Source: Burkholderia sp. FERM BP-3421
GTDB lineage: Bacteria > Pseudomonadota > Gammaproteobacteria > Burkholderiales > Burkholderiaceae
Direction: 5' to 3'
DNA length: 64,000 bases
Assembly: GCF_028657905.1 (NCBI RefSeq)
Contig: NZ_CP117781.1
Location: 1-64,000, forward strand
The notes beneath the pieces were generated by a model, which worked only from the letters and a program-made list of their open reading frames with translations, did no database searches and was not told where the DNA came from. The translations under genes were made by a program, and so were the position numbers. Shown piece by piece: positions 1-9,676 of this stretch; the stretch's first letter is position 1; every line of letters begins with the position of its first letter.

Positions 1-875
1 TCGTGGCGCGCGGCGCGGTGCTGCTGAGTGTCGAGGGTGGCGCGCCGTGGACGCTGTCGGCCGGCGACGCGCTGTTGCTGCCGCACGGGCGCGCGCATGC
101 GCTGCTGTCCGCGCCCGACGTGCCGTGCCGTGCGATCACCGCGTTCGAGGCGGTGCCGATCTGCGATGCCGTGACCGGCGTCAGCGCCGCGCAGCCGTTC
201 GAGCACGTCCGCGCGGGCGCGCCGGGTGCGGACGAGGCGTTGATTTTCAGCGGCTGCATGGACCTCGATCTCGGCGGGATGCAGCCGCTCGTCGCGTCGA
301 TGCCCGAGGTGATGCATGTCGGCACGCTGGTCGACCGCTATCCGGAGATCCGGCCGATCCTCGACGCGATGGAGCGCGAATCGTGCGCGGAACGGGCTGG
401 ATTCGCCGGGATACTCGCGCGGCTCGCCGACGTGGTCGCCGCTTGTATCGTGCGCGGCTGGGTCGAGTGCGGCTGCGGCGATGCGTCGGGCTGGGTGCGC
501 GCGCTGCGCGACCCGCGGCTCGGCCGCGCGATCGTCGCGCTGCATCGCGAGCCGGGGCGGAATTGGACTGTGGCGGAACTCGCGGCCGAGATGGGGCATT
601 CGCGCACGGTGTTCGCGGAACGCTTTCTGGCGGCTACGGGTATGACGCCGGTGCGGTATTTGACTGAGTTGCGTATGCGGCTCGCTGCGCAGTGGATTGC
701 GCGTGACTGTGAGCCGATTGAGAATGTCGCTTATCGGCTGGGATATGGGTCGCTTGCGGCGTTTAGTCGTGCGTTCAAGCGGGTTGTGGGGCATCCGCCT
801 GGGGTCGAGAGGATGCGGGAGGGGGGGGGGGGTGGTCGATGGGTAAGTGGTCGGGTCTTGAGGTTCAGCGCCTGA
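1..875 (+). CDS. AraC-family transcriptional regulator, 5' end cut by window
   Basis: The reading frame is open to the left edge, so the true start lies outside. The N-terminal part is a cupin-type sensor (beta-rich, with PHGRAHAL at about residue 27) of the AraC cupin_6 class. The C-terminal 100 residues hold two helix-turn-helix motifs (WTVAELAAEMGHSRTVFAERF and IENVAYRLGYGSLAAFSRAFK) that bind DNA. The domain is complete by about base 815. The last 16 or so residues are read through a 12-G homopolymer (821-832), giving a glycine run and a tail unlike the family, so the exact C-terminus is uncertain. Family assignment is firm; the target genes and ligand cannot be told from the window. Confidence 0.85.
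   Translation, partial: VARGAVLLSVEGGAPWTLSAGDALLLPHGRAHALLSAPDVPCRAITAFEAVPICDAVTGVSAAQPFEHVRAGAPGADEALIFSGCMDLDLGGMQPLVASMPEVMHVGTLVDRYPEIRPILDAMERESCAERAGFAGILARLADVVAACIVRGWVECGCGDASGWVRALRDPRLGRAIVALHREPGRNWTVAELAAEMGHSRTVFAERFLAATGMTPVRYLTELRMRLAAQWIARDCEPIENVAYRLGYGSLAAFSRAFKRVVGHPPGVERMREGGGGGRWVSGRVLRFSA
821..832 (+). repeat. 12-G homopolymer at the 3' end of the araC-type gene
   Basis: Twelve consecutive G residues inside the final codons of the regulator. A length change would alter only the C-terminal tail, after the DNA-binding domain. Such tracts are prone to slippage in replication and in sequencing. Confidence 0.9.
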
Positions 876-885
876 TGCATCACGG

Positions 886-894
886 ATCAGAAGA
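886..894. repeat. Target-site duplication, left copy
   Basis: The 9-bp sequence atcagaaga directly precedes the left end of the insertion sequence and recurs exactly at 2267-2275, directly after its right end. Confidence 0.9.
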
Positions 895-2266
895 GGACCT
901 GTCCGCATTTTTTGTGGGCGAGGCGGTTGAACAACCAGTGATCAGCGGGCTTGCGTAAATCGCTCCCCGAACAGAATAGCAAACTGGTTCATCGCGGATT
1001 TCCAGTCGAAGGTCGTTCGTACCGACTTGGCCAGCACGTTGCGCAGCGCGAGCCAGAGCAGTTTGACGGCGGCTTCGTCGTGTGGGAAGTGACCGCGGGT
1101 CTTGATGATCTTGCGCAGTTGCATGTTCAAACTCTCAATGGCGTTTGTGGTGTAAACCACTCGCCGAATGTCCGGCGGAAACACGAAGAACGGTGTGACG
1201 TGCTCCCAGGCGCGCTGCCAGCACTGGACGATCATCGGATACTTGTTTCCCCATGGACCCTCGGCGAAATCCTGTAGCGCTTGCTGGGCCGCTTGCGCAC
1301 TGGCCGCGGCATAGATCGGGCGCAACGCTCTGGCGAGTACGCTGCGATCCTTGTAGCTGGCAAACTCCAAACTATTACGGATCAGATGCACGATGCAGGT
1401 CTGCACGGTAGTCTGGGGATAAACCGTGCCGATTGCCTCGGGAAGTCCTTTCAGACCGTCAACCACGGCAATCAGAATATCCTGGCAGCCGCGTACCTTC
1501 AGTTCATTGAATACCTTGAGCCAGAACTTGGCGCCCTCGGTCTGCTCGATCCACAGCCCCAGCACGTCGCGCTGGCCGTCAGCCTGGATGCCCAGTGCCA
1601 GATACACGGCCTTGTTGCTGACGATTCCGTCATCGCGGATCTTGACCCGCAGCGCGTCGAAGAACACCACCGGATACATCGTTTCGAGCGGCCGGCTTTG
1701 CCAGGCGAAAGCCTCGGCCATGACCTCGTCGGTTACCGAACTGATGAAATCGGGAGACACCTCGGTACCGTAGCTCTCTGCCAGAAACGCTTGAATCTCG
1801 CGTACGCTCATGCCGCGCGCGTACATCGCGATGATGCGCTCATCGAAACCGGTAAAGCGGCGCTCGTGCTTGGGAATCAGGATTGGCTCGAAGCTACCGT
1901 CGCGATCACGAGGCACTTCGACCCGGACCGGGCCGCGCTCCGTCATGACCGTCTTGCCGCTGGCACCGTTGCGCTCGTTGGCCTGTCCAGGTGGCTTGGG
2001 CTGTCCGGACGGGTAACCCAGGTGCAAATTCATCTCAGCACCCATGGCGCGCTCGATGAGTGCCTTGTTGAAGGCCAGCATCAGGTTCTGCACCTCGGCT
2101 GGCGTCATTGGACCAGTAACCAACTGGTCAAGCAGTTCTTTGGGCAGGTCCGGCAGCGGGCCCCGCTCCGCCGCCTGCGCAGCGGCTGTTCGTTTTTTCG
2201 GCATCGGCATATCCATGACTTTTACCTCTCATGATATGCCCCGCCCACAAAATCCCGCACAGGTCC
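895..2266 (-). mobile_element. Complete IS256-family insertion sequence (1372 bp)
   Basis: The ends form an imperfect inverted repeat of about 29 bp: the left end (895-923) and the reverse complement of the right end (2238-2266) share GGACCTGT at the tip and TTTTGTGGGCG inside. The element is flanked by an exact 9-bp duplication and holds one intact transposase gene. Size, one-gene layout and 8-9 bp duplications fit the IS256 family. It sits between the araC-type gene and the VOC gene and interrupts neither. The exact duplication and intact reading frame suggest a recent insertion. Confidence 0.93.
942..2216 (-). CDS. IS256-family (mutator-type) transposase, 424 aa
   Basis: DDE transposase that cuts and inserts the surrounding element. 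The catalytic triad is visible as D187 (VVFFDALR), D253 (VVDGLKG) and E361 (TTNAIESLN). A C-x2-H motif (CIVH, 274-277) characteristic of IS256/Mutator transposases lies between the second Asp and the Glu. Length (424 aa) is normal for the family (about 400) and there is no frameshift or stop, so it should be active. The start is an ATG with an upstream purine-rich stretch, 50 bp inside the right inverted repeat. It is transcribed opposite to both neighbours. Confidence 0.95.
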   Translation of the reverse strand: MDMPMPKKRTAAAQAAERGPLPDLPKELLDQLVTGPMTPAEVQNLMLAFNKALIERAMGAEMNLHLGYPSGQPKPPGQANERNGASGKTVMTERGPVRVEVPRDRDGSFEPILIPKHERRFTGFDERIIAMYARGMSVREIQAFLAESYGTEVSPDFISSVTDEVMAEAFAWQSRPLETMYPVVFFDALRVKIRDDGIVSNKAVYLALGIQADGQRDVLGLWIEQTEGAKFWLKVFNELKVRGCQDILIAVVDGLKGLPEAIGTVYPQTTVQTCIVHLIRNSLEFASYKDRSVLARALRPIYAAASAQAAQQALQDFAEGPWGNKYPMIVQCWQRAWEHVTPFFVFPPDIRRVVYTTNAIESLNMQLRKIIKTRGHFPHDEAAVKLLWLALRNVLAKSVRTTFDWKSAMNQFAILFGERFTQAR

Positions 2267-2275
2267 ATCAGAAGA
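2267..2275. repeat. Target-site duplication, right copy
   Basis: Exact copy of the 9 bp at 886-894, immediately outside the right inverted repeat. Confidence 0.9.
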
Positions 2276-2361
2276 CGCTCGATCGCCAGCTGGTGCATGA
2301 GCGCTAAACTGTCACATATAGTTGGACACACGCAGCACCCATCCACCTCGAAGGACGCCAA

Positions 2362-2790
2362 ATGATCGACCACGTTTACATCTCAGTCACCGACATCGAC
2401 AAGGCGATGGCGTTCTATTCGGAAGCCTTGAAGCCACTAGGCTGGAGAGTGTTCGGCAACTACGACTCCGCCTCGGGCCCGGATGGCATCCCGGATCTTT
2501 ACGGCATCGGCGACGACGTGTATGGCAACGGAAAGGGTGTTGGATCGAGCATCTGGCTACGTCAACGCAGGCACGGCGAGACCGGGCTTTACCTCGGGAT
2601 CGTCTGCGACACGAATGAACTGGTCGACGCCGCCTACGCAGCTGCAATCAAAGCCGGCGGCATCGATGAAGGGAAGCCGGCAGATCGTACCTATTTCGCC
2701 CCCGGATACTACGCCGCCAATGTTGCTGACTTCGATGGCAATCGTCTTGAGTTCGTACACAAGGCGTGGAACCCCAAGCGAAACGCATAG
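2362..2790 (+). CDS. VOC (glyoxalase/bleomycin-resistance/dioxygenase) superfamily protein
   Basis: A 142-aa single-domain protein with the vicinal-oxygen-chelate pattern: an N-terminal MIDHVYISVTDIDKAMAFY strand-helix and a C-terminal DFDGNRLEFVHK strand carrying the usual metal-ligand Glu. VOC proteins of this size act as dimers in small-molecule isomerisation, ring cleavage or sequestration; the substrate cannot be told. The ATG start has GAAGGA 7 nt upstream. The gene starts 96 bp from the end of the insertion sequence, which may have separated it from its native promoter or may supply one. It stands alone. Confidence 0.85.
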   Translation: MIDHVYISVTDIDKAMAFYSEALKPLGWRVFGNYDSASGPDGIPDLYGIGDDVYGNGKGVGSSIWLRQRRHGETGLYLGIVCDTNELVDAAYAAAIKAGGIDEGKPADRTYFAPGYYAANVADFDGNRLEFVHKAWNPKRNA

Positions 2791-3053
2791 CAATCCGGGC
2801 TGCCTGCACCAGCTTCGGGCGATCCTGTATCGAATATCTTGTGATTGACCGAAACGAGTCGGCATCGGCCCATCCCAAAAGATGGATTTTGAGAACGGCC
2901 GTTCCTTGCACGGCGACTCGAATGACGAATTCGGACGTCCACGAAAATACCAGGCGCAGGTTTCGGCGTAGCTTTCTGATTGAGTTCTTGTCAGATAAGT
3001 CGCAAAGACCGACGCTCACCGCGTGACGCCCAACACCAAGCCCCGCACCCACC

Positions 3054-3944
3054 TCATTCCACATCACGCCGACGCGGTACGATCGCCACGCCCAATGCGA
3101 TCGATCCACCTGCAACGCTCGCACGTCGCCGCGGCGGCGTGTCGGCATGCGCCGCAGCAAGCCTCCCATACAACTCCGGCCGACGCACACCGAACCACGC
3201 GCGGCCCGCACTGCGCGCCGCGATCCGCGCATCCGCCAGCACCGCCTCGGCATCGCTCGCGACCAGACACCCCGCCGGATCGATCACACAGGCCAGAGGC
3301 TCGACCGCCGACGAGACCCCCACCCCATTCGCCACCACATAAACCCCGTTATCAAGCGCACGCGCCGGCAGCACGCAACGCGCCCAGGCATGGGAATCAC
3401 GCGTCGACAACCGATGCGGCGCGATCAGCAAATCGGCCCCCGCGAGCGCCGCGACCCGCATCGTATCGGCGACAAACACATCCGCATCGAGCAGAATCCC
3501 GATCCTCATCCCCCACGGCGATGACTGCACGCTCACGCTGTCGCCGCGCGCGAAGCGCGGATCGCGCGCATGCAGCTGACGGTGCCAGTGCCAATACCCG
3601 CCCGGCGCGCAAAGCGCATAGCTGTCGTACAGGCGACCATCACGCCCCTGCTCGATCAGCCCGACACCCGCCGCCACGCCGGTCGCATCAACCGCGCGCG
3701 CAAGCGCGGCCAGCGCCGGACCGTCAACCGGCTGCGCAAGCGCGGCCAGCGCACCCGTGCCGAACGCCGCCGGATCGACACCGCCCGTCAGACACGCAGG
3801 CGGAAACACCGCCAGCTCAACCCCCTCCCGCGCCGCCCGCCGCAACGCCCCTGCCAGCGTCGCAGCGCGCGCGTCGGCATCGCCCGCCAGCGCAGGCAAC
3901 GAAACCGACGCGATCCTCACCCCTCCCGATGCTGCTGCCTTCAT
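3054..3944 (-). CDS. Nitrilase-fold (carbon-nitrogen hydrolase) protein lacking the catalytic triad
   Basis: A 296-aa protein with the order and spacing of the C-N hydrolase superfamily: VELAVFPPACLTGG near residue 45, the YWHWHRQLHARD segment near 120, and GMRIGILLDADVF followed by ALAGADLLIAP near 150-175. The family's Glu-Lys-Cys triad appears absent: Glu aligns with P49, Lys with R122 and Cys with D153. It would thus be a non-hydrolytic fold member (binding or regulatory protein). The start was chosen at an ATG preceded by GGGGGAG; the frame stays open far upstream but runs antisense through the LysR gene. It is divergent from the LysR gene at 4047, a usual regulator-target arrangement. 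Confidence 0.8.
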   Translation of the reverse strand: MKAAASGGVRIASVSLPALAGDADARAATLAGALRRAAREGVELAVFPPACLTGGVDPAAFGTGALAALAQPVDGPALAALARAVDATGVAAGVGLIEQGRDGRLYDSYALCAPGGYWHWHRQLHARDPRFARGDSVSVQSSPWGMRIGILLDADVFVADTMRVAALAGADLLIAPHRLSTRDSHAWARCVLPARALDNGVYVVANGVGVSSAVEPLACVIDPAGCLVASDAEAVLADARIAARSAGRAWFGVRRPELYGRLAAAHADTPPRRRASVAGGSIALGVAIVPRRRDVE

Positions 3945-4046
3945 GTCTCCCCCGTAGACGCATGCCCAAATCGGCACACCCCCATTGAAGCGCGACGCCT
4001 TAAATACGTAAAATGAATGTTTTGACGGTTTTAATAACCCAAGAGA
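3945..4046. promoter_or_regulatory. Divergent intergenic region between nitrilase-fold gene and LysR gene
   Basis: 102 bp that must hold both promoters. About 4000-4037 is strikingly AT-rich for this genome (taaatacgtaaaatgaatg, then ttttaataa) and contains T-N11-A type spacings compatible with a LysR binding site, but no single operator can be fixed by eye. Confidence 0.5.
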
Positions 4047-4943
4047 ATGGAACTCAAACTCCTCCGCGCATTCCTCACGGTGGTCGAATCCCGGCATTTC
4101 GGTCAGGCAGCCGATGCGCTCGCGCTGAGCCAGCCCGCGCTGAGCAAGCAGATTGCGGCGCTCGAATCGAGCCTCGGCGCGCGCCTGTTCGAGCGCGGCC
4201 GGCACGGCGCGGAGCTGACCACGTTCGGCGCGACCTTCCTCCCCGACGCCCAGGCACTCGTGCGCGACGCCGACGCGCTGCTCGCACGCGCCCGCGAGGT
4301 GGGCAGCGGCGCGCGCGGGCGTCTGCGCATCGGCGTGTGCATCTCGGTGCTGCCGCTCGCACCGCGCCTGATCGCCGAGTTCCGGCGCCGGCATCCGCAG
4401 GTCGACGTGACGCTGCACGACCTGCCGTCCGACATCCAAACCAGCCGCATGCTCGCCGACCGGCTCGACGTCGGCTTCATGCGCATGCCGGACGACCCGA
4501 ACCTCGACGCCTTCCACGTCGTCGACGAATACCTCGGGCTCGCGCTGCCGCAGTCCATGCGGTTCACGCGGCTGCCCGCCAATCTCGAGGTGCTGAACAC
4601 GCTGGGCTTTGTCGCCCTCACACGCAACCAGGGTTCCGGCATCGCCGCGCAGATCGACCGCTGGTGCGCCGCGCACGACTTCACGCCGCGCGTGACGCAG
4701 CACGCCGACGATATCCAGACCGTGCTCGCGACCGTGGTGGCGGAGGTCGGCGCGGCCTTCGTGCCGTCGCGCGCCGAACACCTGCTGCGCGACGCGCGCG
4801 TGCTGCGCCTGCGCGACGCGGCCGCGCGCTGGGAGATCGGGCTCGCGTGGCACGCGGGCCGCGACAAGCCGGTGACCGCGCGCTTCGTCGATTTCATGCA
4901 CGACGCGCTCGCGGCCGCCGCGCGCCGCCGCCCCCGTGCCTGA
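4047..4943 (+). CDS. LysR-family transcriptional regulator
   Basis: A 298-aa LTTR of normal length. The N-terminal winged HTH is clear (residues 2-60: LRAFLTVVESRHFGQAADAL, LSQPALSKQIAALE). It is followed by the linker helix and a periplasmic-binding-like effector domain (about 92-290) opening with GRLRIGVCISVLPLAPRLI, as in BenM/CatM-type regulators. Such proteins bind as tetramers near their own divergent promoter and respond to a small ligand. The likely target is the divergently transcribed nitrilase-fold gene, 102 bp away. The ligand is unknown. Confidence 0.92.
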   Translation: MELKLLRAFLTVVESRHFGQAADALALSQPALSKQIAALESSLGARLFERGRHGAELTTFGATFLPDAQALVRDADALLARAREVGSGARGRLRIGVCISVLPLAPRLIAEFRRRHPQVDVTLHDLPSDIQTSRMLADRLDVGFMRMPDDPNLDAFHVVDEYLGLALPQSMRFTRLPANLEVLNTLGFVALTRNQGSGIAAQIDRWCAAHDFTPRVTQHADDIQTVLATVVAEVGAAFVPSRAEHLLRDARVLRLRDAAARWEIGLAWHAGRDKPVTARFVDFMHDALAAAARRRPRA

Positions 4944-5142
4944 CACGCCGACGGCCGCCCGCCGCCCCCGAACCCCGGCCCCGCACACGCGGCACAACCC
5001 GCGCGCACCGCTCGATGGCCCGCATCCGTTAAAATGACGGCCTTCGCGCTTTCGCGACCACCCCACCCAGGCCCGCGCCCTCCGCGCGCCCGACCGCCCG
5101 GCGCCCCCTGCCGGCGCCACCGAATCCAGCTGGAGATTGATC

Positions 5143-5336
5143 GTGTTCACCTGTAGAAACCAGAGCTGCGGCTCGCCATGGGCGCTGTCCGACGTCGTCA
5201 TCAAGGACGAAGGCCAGGGCCTCCTGTTCCGCTGCCCACTGTGCGGCGCGCGCAATTACGTCGAGCGCTTCGAGGCCGAGGACGGCACGGTCGCCTATGA
5301 ACAGCTGCCGGGCCGCCCGGATCTGTGGATGGCCCC

Positions 5337-5340
<4 letters not shown>
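5143..5340 (+). CDS. Small zinc-ribbon protein (65 aa)
   Basis: A 65-aa protein with two cysteine pairs, C4-x4-C9 and C31-x2-C34 (FRCPLCGARNY), arranged as a zinc ribbon, followed by an acidic tail. I chose the GTG at 5143 because GGAG lies 7 nt upstream; an in-frame TTG at 5137 is the alternative. The stop overlaps the dbpA start as ATGA, so the two are translationally coupled, which suggests a shared nucleic-acid-related role. That link is inference. No specific family name is recognised. Confidence 0.7.
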
Positions 5341-6725
<1,385 letters not shown>

Positions 6726-6740
6726 CGGGCCCGCCCCGCG

Positions 6741-6770
6741 CCGGCGGCGCGGCCCTCGCCGCGCCGCCGG
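6741..6770 (+). terminator. Hairpin downstream of dbpA
   Basis: Perfect 12-bp inverted repeat (6741-6752 with 6759-6770) with a 6-nt loop, 16 bp after the dbpA stop. It is followed by an AT-rich stretch (acataaaaat) rather than a real U tract, so termination is probable but not certain. Confidence 0.6.
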
Positions 6771-7102
6771 ACATAAAAATCGCGTAAACGCGCACACGAA
6801 TCGACATAGGGCCAAATCAACGCGCCGCCGCCCGCACGCCCCGTCCGTCGCGGGCTTCGCGCACGGCGCGGCGCGCCGCACGGGGCGCGCCGCTGGCGCC
6901 CGCCTGATACCCCGGATCGCGACCCACAAACTTCGCGACAAATCCCCTCAATATGATTAATGAATCTGTAAGACGCACCCTGTAAACTGCAACCCTCCTG
7001 TAATCACGCACCGCTTGCATAAACCGGGCCGACGCCCACGTAGAACAAGCCGAGCCGCGCCCTGAAACGGCGCACCAGGTGCGTGCATACCTCCACGGAT
7101 TC
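6771..7102 (+). promoter_or_regulatory. Intergenic region upstream of mprF
   Basis: 332 bp without a gene. The stretch 6938-7010 is AT-rich and contains TATGAT at 6952-6957, a plausible -10 element; no convincing -35 is seen at the right spacing. It probably holds the mprF-acvB promoter. Confidence 0.4.
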
Positions 7103-9676
7103 ATGAAATTCACCGAAATGGCGCGACGGGCGGCGGGGATGCTGGCACGCACGTCCCGCCTGCCGTATCGCGATCGTCTGCTGTCGCCGCTCCTCGCGAT
7201 CGGCATTGGCATCGCCTTGCTGCTCGTCTTCCAGCATCTGTCCTCGAGCGTCGACTACCGCTCCGTGATCCGTCAGCTGCGCCGGCTGTCGGCCGGCGAA
7301 TGGGGCGCGGCGCTGTCCGCCACCGCGCTCAGCTATCTCGCGCTCGTCGCCCGCGACGCGGTCGGGCTGCGCTATGTCGACGCGCGCGTGCCGCGCACCT
7401 CGCTGTGGGTCGGCGCGATCGCCGGCTCGGCGCTCGGCAACGCGACCGGCTTCGGCGCGCTCACGGGCGGCGCGGTGCGCGCGCGCGTGTACGGCACGTC
7501 CGGCGTGAGCCCCGCGCAGGTCGGGCGCATGACCGTGTTCATGAGCGGCACGCTCGCGGGCGCGCTCGTGCTGATGACGGCTGCCGGCATGCTCGGCGGC
7601 GCCGCGCAGCTCGCGCCGATGCTGCACGCCGCGCCCGCCTCGCTCGCCTGGGGCGGCGCGGCGCTGCTCGCGCCGTTCGTGCTGCTCGTCGCGCTGTGCG
7701 GCCGCGAGCCGCGCCCGGTGCGCACGCGCTGGCGCTGGCTGTCGTTCAACGTGCCGGCGCGCCGCGACCTGGTCGCGCAGATCGGCTACGCGGTGATCGA
7801 CGTGGTCGCGGCCGGGCTCGCGCTGTGGGCGCTGCTGCCGCACGCGGAGGTCGGCTTCGCGAGCTTCGTGACGATCTACGCGGCCGCGCTGCTGCTCGGC
7901 ATGATCGGCCACACGCCCGGCGGGATCGGCGTGTTCGAATCGGCGATGGTGTTCGCGCTCGGCCAGAGCGTGCCCACCAACGCGATGCTCGCCGCGCTGA
8001 TCGCCTATCGCGCGATCTACTTCGGCGTGCCGCTCGTGCTGTCGGCGGGCCTGCTCGCGCTGTTCGAGGGGCGCGCGCTGCGCGAACGCGCCGCGCGCGT
8101 GCCGCATCTCGCGCCGCTGTTCCTGAGCCTCGTGACCTTCTCGGTCGGCGGCATGCTGGTGATCTCGGGCGCGACGCCCGCGTTCCGCCATCGGATCGCG
8201 GTGCTGCACGACCTCGTGCCGCTGTGGGTGCTCGAAGGCTCGCAGGTGCTGTGCAGCGTGCTCGGCGTCGCGCTGCTGTTCGTCGCGCGCGGGCTGCTGC
8301 GCCGCCTCGACGCCGCCTGGTGGATGACCTTCGCGATCACGGCGATCAGCCTCGCGCTCTCGCTGACGAAGGGGCTCGCGTTCGTCGAGGCCGGCGTGCT
8401 CGGCTCGCTGCTCGGGCTGCTGGTCGCGAGCCGCGGTCATTTCAACCGCCACTCGTCGCTGTTCGCCGAGCGTTTCACCGCAAGCTGGTTCGCCTCGGTC
8501 GCGCTGGTGCTGATGCTCGCCGTGTGGGTGCTGCTGTTCGCGTTCCGCGACATCCCATACACCCGCGAGCTGAGGTCGCATTTCTCGTTCGACGAGCGCG
8601 CCTCGCGCGCGCTGCGCGCGACGCTCGCCGCCGGCCTGTGCGCGGCGATCGTCGCGCTGTGGCAGCTGCTGCGCCCCGCGCCCGGCCGCTTCGTGACGCC
8701 CTCCGAGCAGGATCTCGCCGACGCGGAGCGGATCGTGCGCGCGCAGGAATGCAGCGACGCCGGGCTCGCGCTGATGGGCGACAAGAGCTTCCTGTTCTCG
8801 GAATCGCGCGGTGCGTTCCTGATGTATGCGAAGCACGGCCGCACCTGGGCCGCGCTGCACGACCCGGTCGGGCCGCGCGCGGAGTGGGCCGGGCTGATCG
8901 GCAAGTTCATCGCGCTCGCGCATGCGCACGGCGGCCGCGCGGCGTTCTACCAAGTGCGCGCGAACGCGCTGCCGCTCTATCTCGATGCCGGCCTGACGCT
9001 GATGAAGCTCGGCGAGGAAGCGCACATCGCGCTCGACGCGTTCGACCTGAACGGCCCGCACCGCGCGCACCTGCGCTACGCGCTGCGGCGCGCGGAGCGC
9101 GACGGGCTCAGCGTCGAGACGATCGCGCCGGCCGACGTGCCCGACGCGCTCCCCGTGCTGCGCGGCATCTCCGACGACTGGCTCGACAGCCGCGACGCGC
9201 GCGAGAAGAGCTTCTCGGTCGCCGCGTTCCATGACGGCTATCTCTCGACCCAGTCGGTGATGCTGGTGCGCCAGGGCGGCGCGCCGATCGCGTTCGTCAC
9301 CTTCATGACGACCGACCTCAACACCGAGGCGACGGTCGGCGTGATGCGCCACGTGCCGGGCGCATCGCCGTATGCGATGGAATACCTGTTCACGCAGTTC
9401 GCGCTGCACCTGAAGCAGGACGGGCTGCTGCGCCTGAGCCTCGGCATCGCGCCGTTCTCCGGCATGGGCGCGGCGCCGATGTCGTCGCCGTGGCACCGGC
9501 TCGGCCGGATCGTCTGGCGCTTCGGCGGCCGTTTCTACAATTTCCGCGGCTTGCGCGCGTTCAAGAGCAAGTTCGAGCCGCATTGGGAGCCGCGTTATCT
9601 CGCGGCATCCGGCTCGGTCGGGGTGTTCGTCGCGCTGGCCGATTTATCCATGCTGGCGGGAGGTCGGCGTTCATGA
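7103..9676 (+). CDS. mprF: Bifunctional lysylphosphatidylglycerol flippase/synthetase MprF (LpiA)
   Basis: An 857-aa inner-membrane protein. The first 500 or so residues are strongly hydrophobic, with many transmembrane helices (UPF0104 flippase domain, including GHTPGGIGVFE). The C-terminal 300 residues are the cytosolic DUF2156/GNAT-like aminoacyl transferase domain (MGDKSFLFSES, WAALHDPVGP, FYNFRGLRAFKSKF). The enzyme adds lysine from Lys-tRNA to phosphatidylglycerol and flips the product outward, lowering envelope negative charge and giving resistance to cationic peptides. The start is the ATG at 7103; a GTG at 7079 would add 8 residues. Its stop overlaps the acvB start (ATGA). Confidence 0.93.
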   Translation: MKFTEMARRAAGMLARTSRLPYRDRLLSPLLAIGIGIALLLVFQHLSSSVDYRSVIRQLRRLSAGEWGAALSATALSYLALVARDAVGLRYVDARVPRTSLWVGAIAGSALGNATGFGALTGGAVRARVYGTSGVSPAQVGRMTVFMSGTLAGALVLMTAAGMLGGAAQLAPMLHAAPASLAWGGAALLAPFVLLVALCGREPRPVRTRWRWLSFNVPARRDLVAQIGYAVIDVVAAGLALWALLPHAEVGFASFVTIYAAALLLGMIGHTPGGIGVFESAMVFALGQSVPTNAMLAALIAYRAIYFGVPLVLSAGLLALFEGRALRERAARVPHLAPLFLSLVTFSVGGMLVISGATPAFRHRIAVLHDLVPLWVLEGSQVLCSVLGVALLFVARGLLRRLDAAWWMTFAITAISLALSLTKGLAFVEAGVLGSLLGLLVASRGHFNRHSSLFAERFTASWFASVALVLMLAVWVLLFAFRDIPYTRELRSHFSFDERASRALRATLAAGLCAAIVALWQLLRPAPGRFVTPSEQDLADAERIVRAQECSDAGLALMGDKSFLFSESRGAFLMYAKHGRTWAALHDPVGPRAEWAGLIGKFIALAHAHGGRAAFYQVRANALPLYLDAGLTLMKLGEEAHIALDAFDLNGPHRAHLRYALRRAERDGLSVETIAPADVPDALPVLRGISDDWLDSRDAREKSFSVAAFHDGYLSTQSVMLVRQGGAPIAFVTFMTTDLNTEATVGVMRHVPGASPYAMEYLFTQFALHLKQDGLLRLSLGIAPFSGMGAAPMSSPWHRLGRIVWRFGGRFYNFRGLRAFKSKFEPHWEPRYLAASGSVGVFVALADLSMLAGGRRS

